Assembly (NCBI GenBank): GCA_024036415.1
Contig: JAMWET010005531.1
Coordinates: forward strand, 1 to 64,000
Origin: Prochilodus magdalenae
Taxonomy: Eukaryota > Chordata > Actinopteri > Characiformes > Prochilodontidae
Reading direction: 5' to 3'
Length of the DNA: 64,000 nt
How positions within the stretch are numbered: position 1 is the stretch's first letter; each line of letters opens with the position of its first letter. This document shows, piece after piece, positions 11,925 through 23,404 of the stretch. A model generated the notes under the pieces. The model had not been told where the DNA came from. It searched no databases and saw only the letters and a program-made list of their open reading frames with translations. The position numbers and the translations under genes were made by a program.

Positions 11925-12165
11925 GACTTTGCAGCTGTTTCAGAATGCAGCAATGCTGGCTTGTCTTCAACCTTACTAAGTTCTCTCACGTCACTCCAAA
12001 ACTGTGACTTCCTGTAGCTGCCAACATCAGATCAGTTTTAAAACACTGATGTTCGCTTACAAAGCCAAAAATGGGCAGGCCCCCTCCGTCCCTCTGTTCA
12101 TTGAATCCTAAAAATCAACCTGCACCTTAAACACCTAAAGCTTGTGGTGGGTGTCTGTCTTACCC
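11925..12165 (+). mobile_element. LINE ORF2 C-terminal remnant
   Basis: The translation contains LQLFQNAAMLACLQ, FKTLMFAYKAKNGQAPS and VPLFIES in neighbouring frames. This is the characteristic end of CR1/L2/Rex-type fish LINE polyproteins. It is short and frameshifted. Confidence 0.6.
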
Positions 12166-12789
12166 CAGCCACCAAGGGGCAGCGGTGAACCAGCAATCAG
12201 TCCTAACACCCTGCACCTTGTGAATCGGCTTACATATACCTCAGGAAGCAGCCTGGGTTCTGGTTCTTTGCTACACAAAGCAAGTGTGAGGTTCTGGTCA
12301 GTAAAGGTAGTGGGCTGAGAGTGTTTGTGCTCACTCTCACATCTCTCTTCCCTTCTCTCTCTCCTGAAGGCTGAGAGTGCTGATGCTCCCCTTCATCCAA
12401 ACAAACAAACAAACAACAAAACCCTTTCTCCTGTCTGCTGAGGGCTGCAAGGTTTCCCCATCCCTCTCACCCTGTGTTTGTTACTCAGAAGGATTAAGGG
12501 TTCTTACATCCATCCCCCTCTCTGTTTCTCTGGTTCTCCCCTATGATATAGAGGAGAGTGCCTCAAACAAAGGGGATAGCTGTATAGCTGTCATTTATTT
12601 TACTCTCCATCCCTGACACTGGGTTATTTTGTTGGGAGTTTACAAGGTTTAAACCTCTGTAAATGTAGGAGGTAGCCAGTCCTCCCTGACGTCCTTTGTT
12701 TCCCAGTTTCCTGCTCAAATTTTTTTTCCGTATTCGGGAGGGTTTGTGCCGTTCTTATTTCCCCCTCCTTTTATTGCCCACCTGTTTTA
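12166..12789. other. No gene seen
   Basis: Intergenic sequence with a short CAAA repeat near 12,395-12,420. Open frames here show no recognised domain. Confidence 0.5.
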
Positions 12790-12990
12790 AAGTTATTTCT
12801 AGCGCCCTGGTGTTGAAGCGGTAGGCTCTTAGTCTCCTAATGTGGCGACCTGGATTGAAATCTCACCTCGGGTGTGGTGTGGTGGTGGTGTTTTTATCTG
12901 TTCCACGTTTTGACTGCTTAGCAGCTGGGTTCTCCTCATTATTTCCACTGGTAGCTTGTCCAGTAGGGCCCCTAAGTAGTACCCACCGCT
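12790..12990 (+). mobile_element. Probable tRNA-derived SINE
   Basis: Starting near 12,800 is a tRNA-like head: an A-box-like GCGGTAGGCTCTTAG and, about 45 bases later, a B-box-like CTGGATTGAAATCTC. A GTGGTGGTG stretch and unrelated tail follow. This arrangement fits a SINE with an internal Pol III promoter. The family is not identified. Confidence 0.5.
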
Positions 12991-13180
12991 ACCATTACAC
13001 ATATGGCATCTTCTTTGTACGATACAGCTTTAAATCCTTCATATGATTGGTTATTGTTATTGAAGAAAACAAAATAATTTAAGCATAGGGGTGTAAAGAT
13101 AACTAGGAAATCTTTGTTGCTGGAGCTCAGCACTTTGCTGATATACTTTGAGTGAGTGAGAGCTAGCAAAGCTGTGAACG

Positions 13181-13265
13181 AAAAACCAGGAAGAGCACTG
13201 AAGTGGAGCTGCTTCACTCAGAGGCAGGAAGAGTATTTATCACTGGAGTCTCTTACAGAAACAGG
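13181..13265 (+). promoter_or_regulatory. Promoter-proximal / 5' UTR block of gene A with ETS-type GGAA sites
   Basis: The block runs from ACCAGGAAGAGC to the start of exon 1 and is nearly identical to 31,397-31,475 (gene B). It is recognisable at 50,357-50,440 (gene C) and, inverted, at 57,569-57,605. Two AGGAAG cores recur at the same spacing in genes A and B. PU.1/ETS factors bind such cores in myeloid promoters, so their conservation suggests leukocyte expression. The transcription start is not visible and there is no clear TATA box. Confidence 0.55.
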
Positions 13266-13280
13266 CACCTTCACTCACTC

Positions 13281-16200
13281 ATGAGTTCTTTAACTCTCTT
13301 TGTGTTGCTCCTCTGTATCTCAGGTAAGATCATGCTATATCATTTCTCTACACTGATTTGTGTTTTTACACCTTCACTGCTTTGAGTGCTGTAGCTCCGC
13401 CATGTCAGGCTGGATACTGACAGATTTCATGTGTTCTGTGTCGTAGATGTTTTGTACCCAACTTAATTCTTGTTTCACAAGAAAGTGTTTTCTTTGCATG
13501 GTGAATCTTTATATGGGCACAGACAGTGAAGTTATTCCTGGGTACATGGTTAACAGGATGTGTTCCATGTGTGTTATATACAAAGAGGTTCATCTAAAAG
13601 TAGAAAGTGATTCTACAACAACTGTGTTTAGTCGGAGGAGAATGAGGCACTTTGGCACATCGTCACACTGCTAATATTTTTAACAGCTGTAGGTGCGGAA
13701 GCGCTACTGAGAAGTGGAATGCTAGCTTTGTGCCTGGCCTGACAGATCATGTATCATATCATATCATATATCATATCATATCCTGTCTGATAGACAAGAC
13801 ATTTTTTTCCACATACTGACCATTTTTTTGGGGGCACATACAAAAAATACAGAACTTGGTATCATCACAGATATACATTTATACTTGGTACAAGAGAGAA
13901 CAACGTGTCTTGTACTTTTGTTAATGTCCTGCACTAAGCTCACTTTAGAATATAAAACATTAGGCAACTAGTCACACTGACTTTATTAAAACTGATACGT
14001 GTGTTTAATTACTTAAAGTTTTTTTTTGTTTGAAAGTGTATTTTTGAATTTTATTTGAAGATTATTTAACAGTTGATGAGTGTGGGGAGACAGGTGTATA
14101 CTTACTACACAAATGCTTGTGTATGTACTGATGTAATACCAAATATATAACTAAGAACGTTATGATCTACTGATCCCACAATATATAATATAGTGTGAAA
14201 AGTGTGACATGATGCCCCACTCTCTCCTATGGACGCTTTGCAGAGTCCTTTGTGGGAGTTTAGGACTAACGCTGGGGTTTATCTGACTTTTTTCTACAGA
14301 TGCTGAGAGCAGGAGGATGCTGAGGAATTTAGCTGTGAAACGTGGAGGATCTCTCAGTGTTCCATGTTTTTATGCTGAGCAATATAAACAACACAGTAAA
14401 TACTGGTGTAGGGGATATTACTGGTCCTCCTGTCAAATAGTAGCCTATACAAACACTAGAGGAAGAATATCAGTCACTGATCATCCGACCCAGAACATGT
14501 TTACTGTGGAACTGAACAGCCTCCAGGACTCTGACTCTGATTATTACTGGTGTGCTGTGGAAATTAGTGGCCGTGCAGATGATGGTCATCAATTGTATTT
14601 AAAAATTGGTGCAGGTAAGTCCCGGATGAATGTGATAATTTATATCTGACAGTCAGTGCAGGTAAGAAGCCCCTTTGTGTGTGAAAGTGGAATCAGTTCA
14701 TTGTATGTCTTACAAGACATCATTTGTGATGGTGGGATGTACCACTCATTCCTTTCCTCTGTGTTCAGATCCTGCTGTGTCAGTGGTAAACAGCAGTGTG
14801 AGTGGTCAGGAAGTGGGCAGTGTCAGTGTCCAGTGTTTCTACAGTGCTGGATATAAGAATAAACAGAAGCAGTGGTGCAGATCCAAAGACCGGAGCTGCT
14901 ACACAGTGGGGAGGACTGTCACATCCCAGAATTCAGCAGTGCAGATCAGTGATGATAGGACAAGATCCTTCAGTGTGGAGATGAGTGGTTTGCAGAAGAG
15001 TGATGCTGGCTGGTACTGGTTCAGTGCAGGAGATGTGGGGGTCACTGTTCACCTCACTGTCACTGAAAGACCTTCAAGTAAGATCACATGTACCAGACAT
15101 ACGGTTCACACCTCCTGACCAGCAGGCTACAACGTTGTCTCACTCTCATCAGCTTGTATCTCCTTTTTAACAGCAACAACAGCTGTGACGACAGTTTCTG
15201 CCACTGAGAAAACCAGCACCAGTCACACCACTTCAGGTCTGATCACAAACAGTTCAGAGGCAACAGCAGCAGACATGTAAGTGGTGACGTTCTACTTTGT
15301 GTGTGTTCCAAAAAAGCTGTACTTTCACCAGGACTGCCATGATTAACCGACTTGGTTGTCTAAAATAAATAAAATTATTTGGCAACTGATTTAGTAGTTA
15401 ATTTGTTGATCTCATTTCCTCTATTTCAATAAAGAGGTGTGGTTGTAGAATTTAGCCGCTAGAATGCGGTGATTAAAGGTAAAATTTAGATTTAGACTGA
15501 TTTTTGTTAATTATTTACAATCCCAATTCCAAAGTTGGGATGCTGTGTAAGATGTAAATAAAGACAAAACACAATGCTTTACAAATCTCCCACCCATATT
15601 ATAATATAGAACACACATTAGATGTTGAAAGTGAGTCCATTTACCATTTCATGAAGATTATTAACTTGTTTAGAAGTTGATGGCAGCAACACATCTCAAA
15701 GTTAGGACAGGTGAAGCAGAGGGCTGGAAAAGCAAGTGGTACTACTAAACAGCTGGACGAGCAAACATGCAACTTTTAAAATAAGTCACCCACGGGTTTT
15801 AGTGGCATCGATGAAACAAAATTCCAGCAACAGAAGCCCCAGGATCTGTCTTGAGCAGCTAGAGTCCTGACTGCTCGCCAGACCATTTACAGAGGTGTGT
15901 GTTAAACAGAAGAGGGTTGCGCTACATGGCGGTGGACATAGATGGCGAGACATGGTTCCTCGTCCTCAAGACTTGTGAGATGGCATAACTGCCATACACA
16001 TGACAATGGTGGGAAAGCTCTCATCAGTCTGATGTGTTTCTGTTGTGAATAAAATATGAGTTTGTCTCTAGTAACTGTGTAGTTAGGTCAGAGATGCATG
16101 TAGAAACAACAGCTTCAGCTGTTTGTGGCTCATGGAACAATCCGTCCTCATCTGCATGTCAAGCAAGAATGTAAATTGAAACAGAGTGTAATGTAGACAG

Positions 16201-19200
16201 TTGAGTGTAGCATTACTGAAACATTGCCAAACTATGGAGTGTGTGTGTGTGTGTGTTGGTTGTGATGCTGAGTCACCCCTGTTGCACCTCCAAAAACAGT
16301 CATTTAGAAGTGGTCAAGGACACTGCTCTGGTCAAATTGGGTGGCCGGTTGCGTCGGAAGTAAGTCATTGTCAGGTTGTTCAAGCTCACAACAAAGAAGA
16401 TTCCAGCGTGGATGATTTTGAAGTGCCACTCAACCTGGCAAAATACAGCCTTCAAATCAGTATAGCTTGATGGAGATATGACTTATCTAGAGACGACTGG
16501 TCTCACATTAAACAACCAATTACCTTCAGGCACAAAAGCTTTTAACCCTCGTTCATTCATCCTCTGATCTCTGGCTTTTCGACCCTCACCCTATCCCTCG
16601 GTGCACGATCTAGTTTAGCCTCTGTGTGTTGTTGTGCCTTGTTATCTCTCCTATCCAGGTTTTGTGTATTAAACTCTATTGTTACTGTGGCTCAGTGCAC
16701 GTCTCGTCCAGGTCTCTGCCTCTTGACAGATGTGTAGGTTGTATTTAACATGTATTTTTATTTATAGATGTACACGTGGACAACATTTTTGGTACCCCTC
16801 ATTTCATGAAAGAAAAACCCACAATGGTAACAGAAATAACTTAAATCTGACAAAAGTAATAATGAATAAAAATTCTATGAAAATGAACAAATGAAAGTCA
16901 GACATGGTGCTTTTCCACCATGCTCCAACAGAATTATTTAAAAAATAAGCTCCTGACACAGGCCTGGACAGAAATGATGGTACCCTTAACTTAATATTTT
17001 GTTGCACAACCTTTTGAGGCAATCACTGCAATCAAACGATTCCTGTATCTGTCAATGAGACTTCTGCACCTCTCAGCAGTGTATTTTGGCCTCACTCCTC
17101 ATGAGGGGCACAAACTGCTCCAGTTTGTGCTCAGCTATCTTTTGAAGTGCGCCTTTTCCAGACGGCATGTTTCAGCTCCTTTCACCAAAGATGCCTTAAT
17201 AAGATTTAGATCAGGGCTCGATAGAAGACCACTTCCAGGAATAGTCCAGTGGTTTTTCCTCTTAGCCATTCTTGGGTGGTTTAGATGTGTGTGTTTGGGT
17301 CCATCTCCTGTTGCAAGACCCATGAAAAACCTGCGACTGAGACCAGCTTTTCTGACACTGGGCAGGCTCACATCTTCTCTATAGAATTTCCTTGATAGTC
17401 TTGAGGATTTCATTGCTCTTTTGTTACCATTCGTATTATCCGTCTTCTTTGATTTGTTTATAACTTTTCCTCCTGGTGGTCCCACTGTCCAGGGAAGGTT
17501 GGCTACAGTCCCCATGTGGGTTCCCTCTACATTTCTGAAATAATATATTGCAGCTGTAGTCAAAGAAAACATCAAGCTGCCTTGGAGATGGTCCGTATTA
17601 ACCTTACGCTTTAACAATGCTTGTCTAATAATTTCTTTCGTAATATCCTGGAGACGAACTCTTTCCTTTGCTTCCTCTGGTCCATGTTGAAAGTTGTGGT
17701 ACACATACTTGTCACCCAATGCCTACAGCAAAGTGACTACCTCTAGCCCTGATCCTAATAGGCCCACCTGACTGATTACAAGATTGTACGACATCTGTGA
17801 TGATAACTAGTGTACACATCATCCTTGATTTAACATGTTCCCTTTGGTCACATTTTTTCAGCTCGGTACACATCATTTCCTCGTCCAGGCCTGTTTCAGG
17901 TGTTTATTTTTTTAAATAATTCTGTTGAAGCATGGTTGAAAAGCACTGTCTGACTTTCATTTGTTCATTTTCATAGAATTTTTATTTATTATTACTTTTC
18001 TCAGATTTAAGTTATTTCTGTTACCATTGTGGGTTTTTTCTTACATTAACCGAGGGGTACCAACAATTTTGTCCACGTGTGTATGTGACATGGTGCCCAC
18101 TACCACTATTGTAAAGAGACTTTATGCATAATGTGGAGGTTTGCAAACTGTGTGCATGTGTCCTGGATGCTTGTGCATAAAGCTGGTGAGATGTATGATG
18201 GTGCGGTTTTTACACCTCAGTGCTCCCCCCATGTTCTATTTTTGCTTTCTGCAAAATGACCTTCTCTGCTGGAAAGACTTCTTGTAAGGATGTTAATGAT
18301 CCAGGTGTAAATGAAGAGAAAGAAACAGAAGTCTTTTACACATGATGTGAAATGTCTCGCTGGGGGACATGTATACTCTGGCATTGAAAGGTTAAAGGTC
18401 AAACTCTACAATACATTTAGTTATTAGTAATTAATGATATCATTATTTGTTGCAGCAATGGACCAGGTTTAAACACCAGGCTTATCTGGGTTTTACTGGC
18501 TGTAGTTCTGGGGCTGCTGTTGATTCTGGTCACCGTTATAACCTACATGTTGAGGAAAAAGTGCAGTAAGTATTTTGGTATTAAAAGGATGAGATTATGA
18601 ATTAATAACAAATGTTCATATGTAGGATTTATAGTTTACATTTAAATCGTACAGTTTATGTTATTAAAGAAATATAAGTAAACTAGTAATTAATCAGTAA
18701 TGACTAATCTGTATGATAATGTGATTCACTCTCTCACCCTAACAGAAGAAAATTGCACAGAGACCAGAGGGCACGTCAATAACACCACAGTTCACACAGT
18801 CAGTATTGGGGTTTTGGTGCAGTTTTGCTCTCAGTAGTTAAAGATTTAATGCAGTAGATCAGGTTATATCATTTGCCCTTGCATTGTCCTAAATGATAAC
18901 TTGTGTTTAGAAAAATGAATGATATTTCTATGGGTTGCTCATTTAGCTTTGAGTTTGTGTAAAATCACATTTGTGTGTGTGTGTGTGTGTGAACCAGACC
19001 TCCATGCTCGACAACTCTGTGACCTACAGCAATGAGAATCATAAAATGAAAAAGGTGAGACTATTTTTCACACACATCTCTATATGAGTGATGCAGACAA
19101 AGGCAGACCTAAATCGATCACACGCATAACCAATAAAATTTATTAAACTAAATTCTTAATGACCATGTCATTTGATTTGTTGTGGAAATGCGACAAACTC

Positions 19201-20332
19201 AGTCTGGATGGCACGTAAAAGGTAGTACAAAGAATTTATTAAGAAAAGCAGGTTCAAGGCTTCCAAAGGGATAGAATATAGGAGCTGTAACAGGGAGGTT
19301 GTGGCAGGTTGCAAACGCACAGTGGTTTTATTCATGTTTGTCTGGGAAACAGGGGTCAAAATACAGGTAAGTATCAACAGAGACATATCCATAAAGAGAG
19401 TGAAACTCAAAATCAGACAGAAACAAGAGTCAAAATCTAAGGAATAAACACAAACGCTACAAAACACAGGGAACAAAAACAGAAGGGAACATGGCTTCAG
19501 GACTCACGAGGGAAAACAGAGACTTCGCCACGAGCAGGGCAAACAAAGGAGTCTTAATAGAAGTCCAAATGAGTTCCAGATTAGTATCAGGTGTGGGAGA
19601 GGGTGGAGCAGGAAAGGCAGTGTAATAACATGAAGTAACCAGAGGGGGCATTGTGTGACATATGGACATGACCAGGCAGACAGGAAGCTACTTCCAAGTT
19701 TGAACTCATTAATTTGAGGTAATATTAACAAAATAAAACACAAAACATCAAGTTACTACACTGTACTAAAGATGAGGGATAGAAAGAAGAGGGATTTGAT
19801 GTTGGCATCACTTTTCTTCAAGGAAATGATTAAAAGGAATGACAATCAGTTTGGTAATGTAAGCAGGGTAGCCTGAATGGTCTATAGGGCTGCCACATTG
19901 GCAAAGCATGCTCGTTTTTTTGAAAGCTGTCAGTTAAAATTGTCAGTGCATTAACTTACATGTAGGAATATGTAGCAGTATTGATATTTTGACTTTAACA
20001 ACCTTGTAATTCAGAGGCTTCAGTAATATTAAGAAGGTTACATTACATTCTATTTTGTTTATAAGACAAAAAATATCAGTTTAGAAGCCTGTCTGACTAC
20101 CATAAGATGCAACTGAACCCTTTTCATTCTTGTCATAGAAAAAAATCTTTTAGACTTGGTGCGTGGCACCGACTGCAGAGTAGAGCATTACGCTGACTAC
20201 TAGTAGTTCATGTTATGCATTACTTGGACTTGAATTGTCTTAAATGATCATTTGTTTTTACAAAAATGAATATAATATTTTAATGGGTTTTATTTGCTCA
20301 TTTAGCTTTGAGTTTATGTAAAATCCCATTTT

Positions 20333-20375
<43 letters not shown>

Positions 20376-20822
20376 TGTGTGTGAAACAGACCCCCATGCC
20401 TGAGAACTCTTTGATCTACAGTAATGTGAACCATGAAATGAAAATGGTGAGACTATTTTTCACACACACTATGCATCACTTGCACTTGCATTGTCCTGTA
20501 TTATAATTTGTGTTTAGAAAAATTAATATAATATTTTAATGGATCTGATTTGCTCATTTAGCTTTGAATTTGTGCAAAGTCACATTGTGTGTCTGTATGT
20601 GTGCGCGCGTGTGTGTATGTAACAGAGCCCCATGTCTGACAGCTCTTTGATCTACAGTACTGTGAAACATGAAATGAAAAGGGTGAGATTCTTTTCTTAC
20701 ATGTTATGCATCACTTGCGCTTGCATTGCCTTAAATTATAATTTGTGTTTAGAAAAATGAATGTGATATCTTTATTGGTCGGATTTGCTCATTTAGCATT
20801 GAGTTTGTGTAAAATCACTTTT

Positions 20823-20853
<31 letters not shown>

Positions 20854-21632
20854 GCGAAATAGACCCCTATGCCTGACAACTCCGTGATCTACGGTAATGT
20901 GAATCATGAAGTGAGAAAGGTGAGACTATTTTTCACACACATCTGGTGACCTAGGCCTAAATCCATAACAAGCATGACCAATTAAACTTTATTAAACTAC
21001 ATTTTGTTTAATGATAATGAAATGTGCTGTCATTGTTTATGGCCAGTCAAAGCCTTTTTAGTTACCACATGATGCGACTTCTCATAGAAATATTGCTTTT
21101 AGACTAGGCTTTTAAACTGCAGAGTGGAGCATGGCACTGACTACCACTTTTCATCCCACACTTGCCTCTGGGTGCGGCTATTCTTTTGATGATGAATGTA
21201 TTTGTAATAAGCTAAAGCAATGTAACCAAAACTCCTACCAAACTCCTCCTAAAATACACCTGTTACTACCAGTAAGGTAAAAAATACAATTGCTGTTAAC
21301 TACAGTATGTGTATACTATGTGCCTATGGTAAAACGTGGACCACATAGCCCAGCAGGTGAACATATAAATGCATGTGTACGTATACGCATGGCCAAAAAG
21401 CAGTATCTCCAGCGTAAACTTGATAGGCGCGTTAGCTGGTTGGAAGTGTTAAAGAGGAAGGCTTTGATGGAGGATCCTTAACCTGGTTGTGCATTTAGTT
21501 TAGCTGGTGAAAGAGTGTTCAGGGTGGTAGGAATTAGAGATACCTCATTACCTCTAAACCTGTCCTGTTTTCCAGCTCTCTCCAGCAGTCAGAGATGACA
21601 AGGTGATCTACAGTTTGGTGGCTTTCAATTAA
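13281..21632 (+). CDS. Gene A: CD300/CMRF35-like Ig receptor with five tyrosine-motif exons
   Basis: Coding exons are 13281-13323, 14300-14614, 14769-15077, 15174-15276, 18456-18565, 18746-18798, 18998-19054, 20390-20446, 20626-20682, 20863-20919 and 21576-21632. They total 1,218 nt (405 aa) with matching phases. Exon 1 is a signal peptide. Exons 2 and 3 are Ig V-type domains, D1 (residues 15-119) and D2 (120-222). D1 shows CFY, YWC, SSC and YYWCA, the two-disulphide pattern of the CD300/pIgR family. D2 has WYWF where WYWC is expected. A Ser/Thr stalk, an uncharged helix (LIWVLLAVVLGLLLILV) and a basic stop-transfer follow. The tail carries VTYSNE (not an ITIM), LIYSNV, LIYSTV, VIYGNV and VIYSLV. 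ITIMs recruit SHP-type phosphatases, so an inhibitory surface receptor is likely; ligand unknown. The upstream ATG used by genes B and C is ACAGG here, so the start is the second in-frame Met. Exon 4 could also start at 15,183. Confidence 0.88.
14633..14666 (+). other. Duplicated G-strand end and second splice donor after gene A exon 2
   Basis: After the donor at 14,615, a second copy of the exon end reads ATTTATATCTGACAGTCAGTGCAG followed by GTAAG at 14,662. It resembles the true exon-2 ends of genes B and C more than the used end does. Using this donor would include an in-frame TGA, giving a truncated product containing only D1. Confidence 0.65.
15520..15740. repeat. Fish dispersed repeat in gene A intron 4
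   Basis: The text starting AATCCCAATTCCAAAGTTGGGATG and running through AAATAAAGACAAAACACAATGCTTTACAAATC is a common interspersed element type in teleost genomes. A matching end fragment (CATCCTAACTTTTTTGGAACTT) occurs near 24,295. It is probably a non-autonomous DNA element. No transposase is visible. Confidence 0.55.
16770..18084 (-). mobile_element. Tc1-like transposon with long inverted repeats, transposase decayed
   Basis: The left end (CACGTGGACAA.ATTTTTGGTACCCCT) and the right end (AGGGGTACCAACAATTTTGTCCACGTG) are inverted repeats extending inward about 150 bases to the shared CATTTGTTCATTTTCATAGAATTTTTAT-type segment. The minus strand between them encodes pieces of a Tc1 transposase, for example MDPNTHI/DGPKHTH and SSPDLNLI around 17,200-17,350, in broken frames. 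The element sits in gene A's long intron between stalk and transmembrane exons. It is inactive. Confidence 0.8.
18880..20940 (+). repeat. Tandem array of four tyrosine-motif exon units in gene A
   Basis: Four units contain the same intron text (TTGCATTGTCCTAAATTATAATTTGTGTTTAGAAAAATGAAT, then GCTCATTTAGCTTTGAGTTTGTGTAAAATCAC), then a GT tract, then a 57-nt exon and a GTGAGACTATTTTTCACACAC-type donor flank. The exons are at 18,998, 20,390, 20,626 and 20,863. Units 2 to 4 repeat with a period of about 236 bases. Unit 1 is separated by inserted sequence. Each exon is phase 0-0 and so can be added or skipped without a frame change. Genes B and C have one copy of this exon type. Confidence 0.88.
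19170..19690. repeat. Dispersed repeat splitting the gene A tyrosine-exon array
   Basis: A block with TTTATTAAGAAAAGCAG, many AAACA runs, GTGTGGGAGAGGGTGGAGC and ATATGGACATGACCAGGCAGAC resembles 25,810-26,145 and 49,300-49,690 in layout. Each has an A/C-rich body and then a GGGxxGGGxGG box and GACATGAC. It is inserted between tyrosine exon copies 1 and 2. It is a non-autonomous element or solo terminal repeat of unknown class. Confidence 0.55.
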
Positions 21633-22054
21633 GAGGTAAGCGAGCCTTAAAGTGAGGGTGAAAATATAACAGTTTTGATATGGCCACTAAGGGACTGTTC
21701 TTGAAATACAAAGTTTCCTGAAAAGTACACCCCCCGCCTTACCTGAAATGTATTTGATTGGTCAAGCTATGTTTGATGATTTAGATCCTGTTTGAGTGAC
21801 ACAGATGGGTTTATTAATTTAGAATATTTCATACACAAGGACAATTCAAGGCGCAGAGCTCAAGAAGAGAAATTAGCTTAAAAATACGTAAAGCATTATT
21901 ATGAGGGATAACACATAGAAGCCGAAGAAAAATCCGAAGGAAAAGCCCTAAAGTGTTAGTAAATTGGCTTTTTAAGAGTAAAGTGTGGTAAAAAGAGTTT
22001 TAGGTTTGTGTAAATTTGATTTGTCAGTTTTCCTTTTGTCTGTTTTCATTACAG

Positions 22055-22200
22055 GTGTATGCGGATATATTTCCAGAAATGATTCCTGGTCAGATCAAAT
22101 AAGATGCTGCACTGCAAGCAGTTTGATTTGATTTTGAATTGTATAATTTGCTTGTATAACCGTATTCCTTGTATTTGCTGTGCCCTAAAAATAATTCAAC
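22055..22200 (+). other. Gene A 3' UTR terminal exon
   Basis: The coding exon of gene A ends with TAA, then GAG and a donor at 21,636. The acceptor TTTTCATTACAG leads into this exon at 22,055. The same layout occurs at 483 (gene 0), 37,644 (gene B) and 55,620 (gene C). The stop codon is only a few bases before the last exon junction, so normal transcripts should escape nonsense-mediated decay. No perfect AATAAA is seen and the 3' limit is approximate. Confidence 0.6.
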
Positions 22201-22234
22201 ACACAACCATTAATGTCTTAACCACTGGCCATAA

Positions 22235-23389
22235 GTGAGTACACCCCTAAGTGAAAATAGCCAAATTGTGCCCAATTAGCCATTTTCCCTCCCGGTGTCA
22301 TGTGACTCGTTAGTGTCACAAGGTCTCAGGTGTGAATAGGGAGCAGGTGTGTTAAATTTGGTGTTATCGCTCTCACACTCTCTCATACTGATTCAACCTC
22401 ATGAAAAAGAACTCTGTGAAGATCTGAATAAAAGAAGTGTTGCTCTACATAAAGATTGTTTCGGCTATAAGAAGAAAGCCAACAGCCTGAAAATGAGCTA
22501 CAGCACGGTGGACAAGACCATACAGCGCTTTAACAGGACAGGTTCCACTCAGAACAGGCCTCGCAATGGTCCTCCAAAGAAGTTGAGTGCACGTTCTCAG
22601 AGGTTGTCTTTTGAAAGCAGATGTAGTGCTGCCAGCATTGCTGCAGAGGTTAAAGAGGTGGGGGGTTCAGCCTGTCAGTGCTCAGACCATACGCTGCACT
22701 TTGTATCAAATCGGTCTGCATGGCTGTCAACCCAGAAGGAAGCCTCTTCCAAAGGTGATGCACAAGACAGCCCGCAAACAGTTTGCTGCAGACTCAAACC
22801 ATGTCCTGTGGTCTGAGGAGACCAAGATAAAGGTATTTGGTTCAGATGGTGTCAAGTGTGTGTGGCGGCAACCAGGTGAGGAGTACAAAGACAAGTGTTC
22901 GGAAACTGGGCCGCTGGGCAATATTCCAACATTATAACGACCCCAAACACACGTGCTGGACTGGCTAAACATGTCTCCAGACCTAATCCCTATTGAGCAT
23001 CTGTGGGGCATCCTCAAATGGAAGGTGGAGGAGCGCAAGTTCTCTAACATCCACTAGCTCCGTGATATCGTCATGGAGGAGTGGAAGAGGATTCCAGTGG
23101 CAACCTGTGAAGCTCTAGTGAACTCCATGCCTAGGAACGTTAAGACATTTCTGGCTATACAAAATATTGACACGTTGGGAACAATTTGGCCGTTTTCACC
23201 GAGGACTGTACTCACTTTTGTTGCCAGCGGTTTAGACATTAGTTATTTTGAGGGCACAGCAAAAAATGTTAAGTAGACACAATGTAAAGTAGTCAGTGGA
23301 CAGCTTGTATAACAAAGTGTCATACCTTCAGTGTTGTCCCATGAAAAGATATAATAAGGTATTTACAAAAATGTGAGGGGTGTACTCAC
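22235..23389 (+). mobile_element. Tc1-like transposon, transposase broken and internally deleted
   Basis: Perfect 14-base inverted ends GTGAGTACACCCCT (22,235-22,248) and its complement (23,376-23,389) frame the element. The plus strand encodes an N-terminal helix-turn-helix (SYSTVDKTIQRFNRTGS, about 22,490-22,550), a GPPKKLS linker, a second HTH-like part and pieces of the DDE domain (VLWSEETKIKVFGSDG at 22,808; SPDLIPIEHLWGILK near 22,975) in different frames. Sequence between the first Asp segment and the C-terminal part is missing. It is non-functional. Confidence 0.85.
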
Positions 23390-23404
23390 TTTTGTGCTAC
23401 ACTG

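Noticed and set aside
17055..17384. Plus-strand open frame in the Tc1 element
   Set aside because: The meaningful transposase motifs are on the minus strand; this is a shadow.
21290..21481. 63-codon open frame between gene A tyrosine exons
   Set aside because: Part of it is conserved intron text shared with gene B where the frame is not kept.
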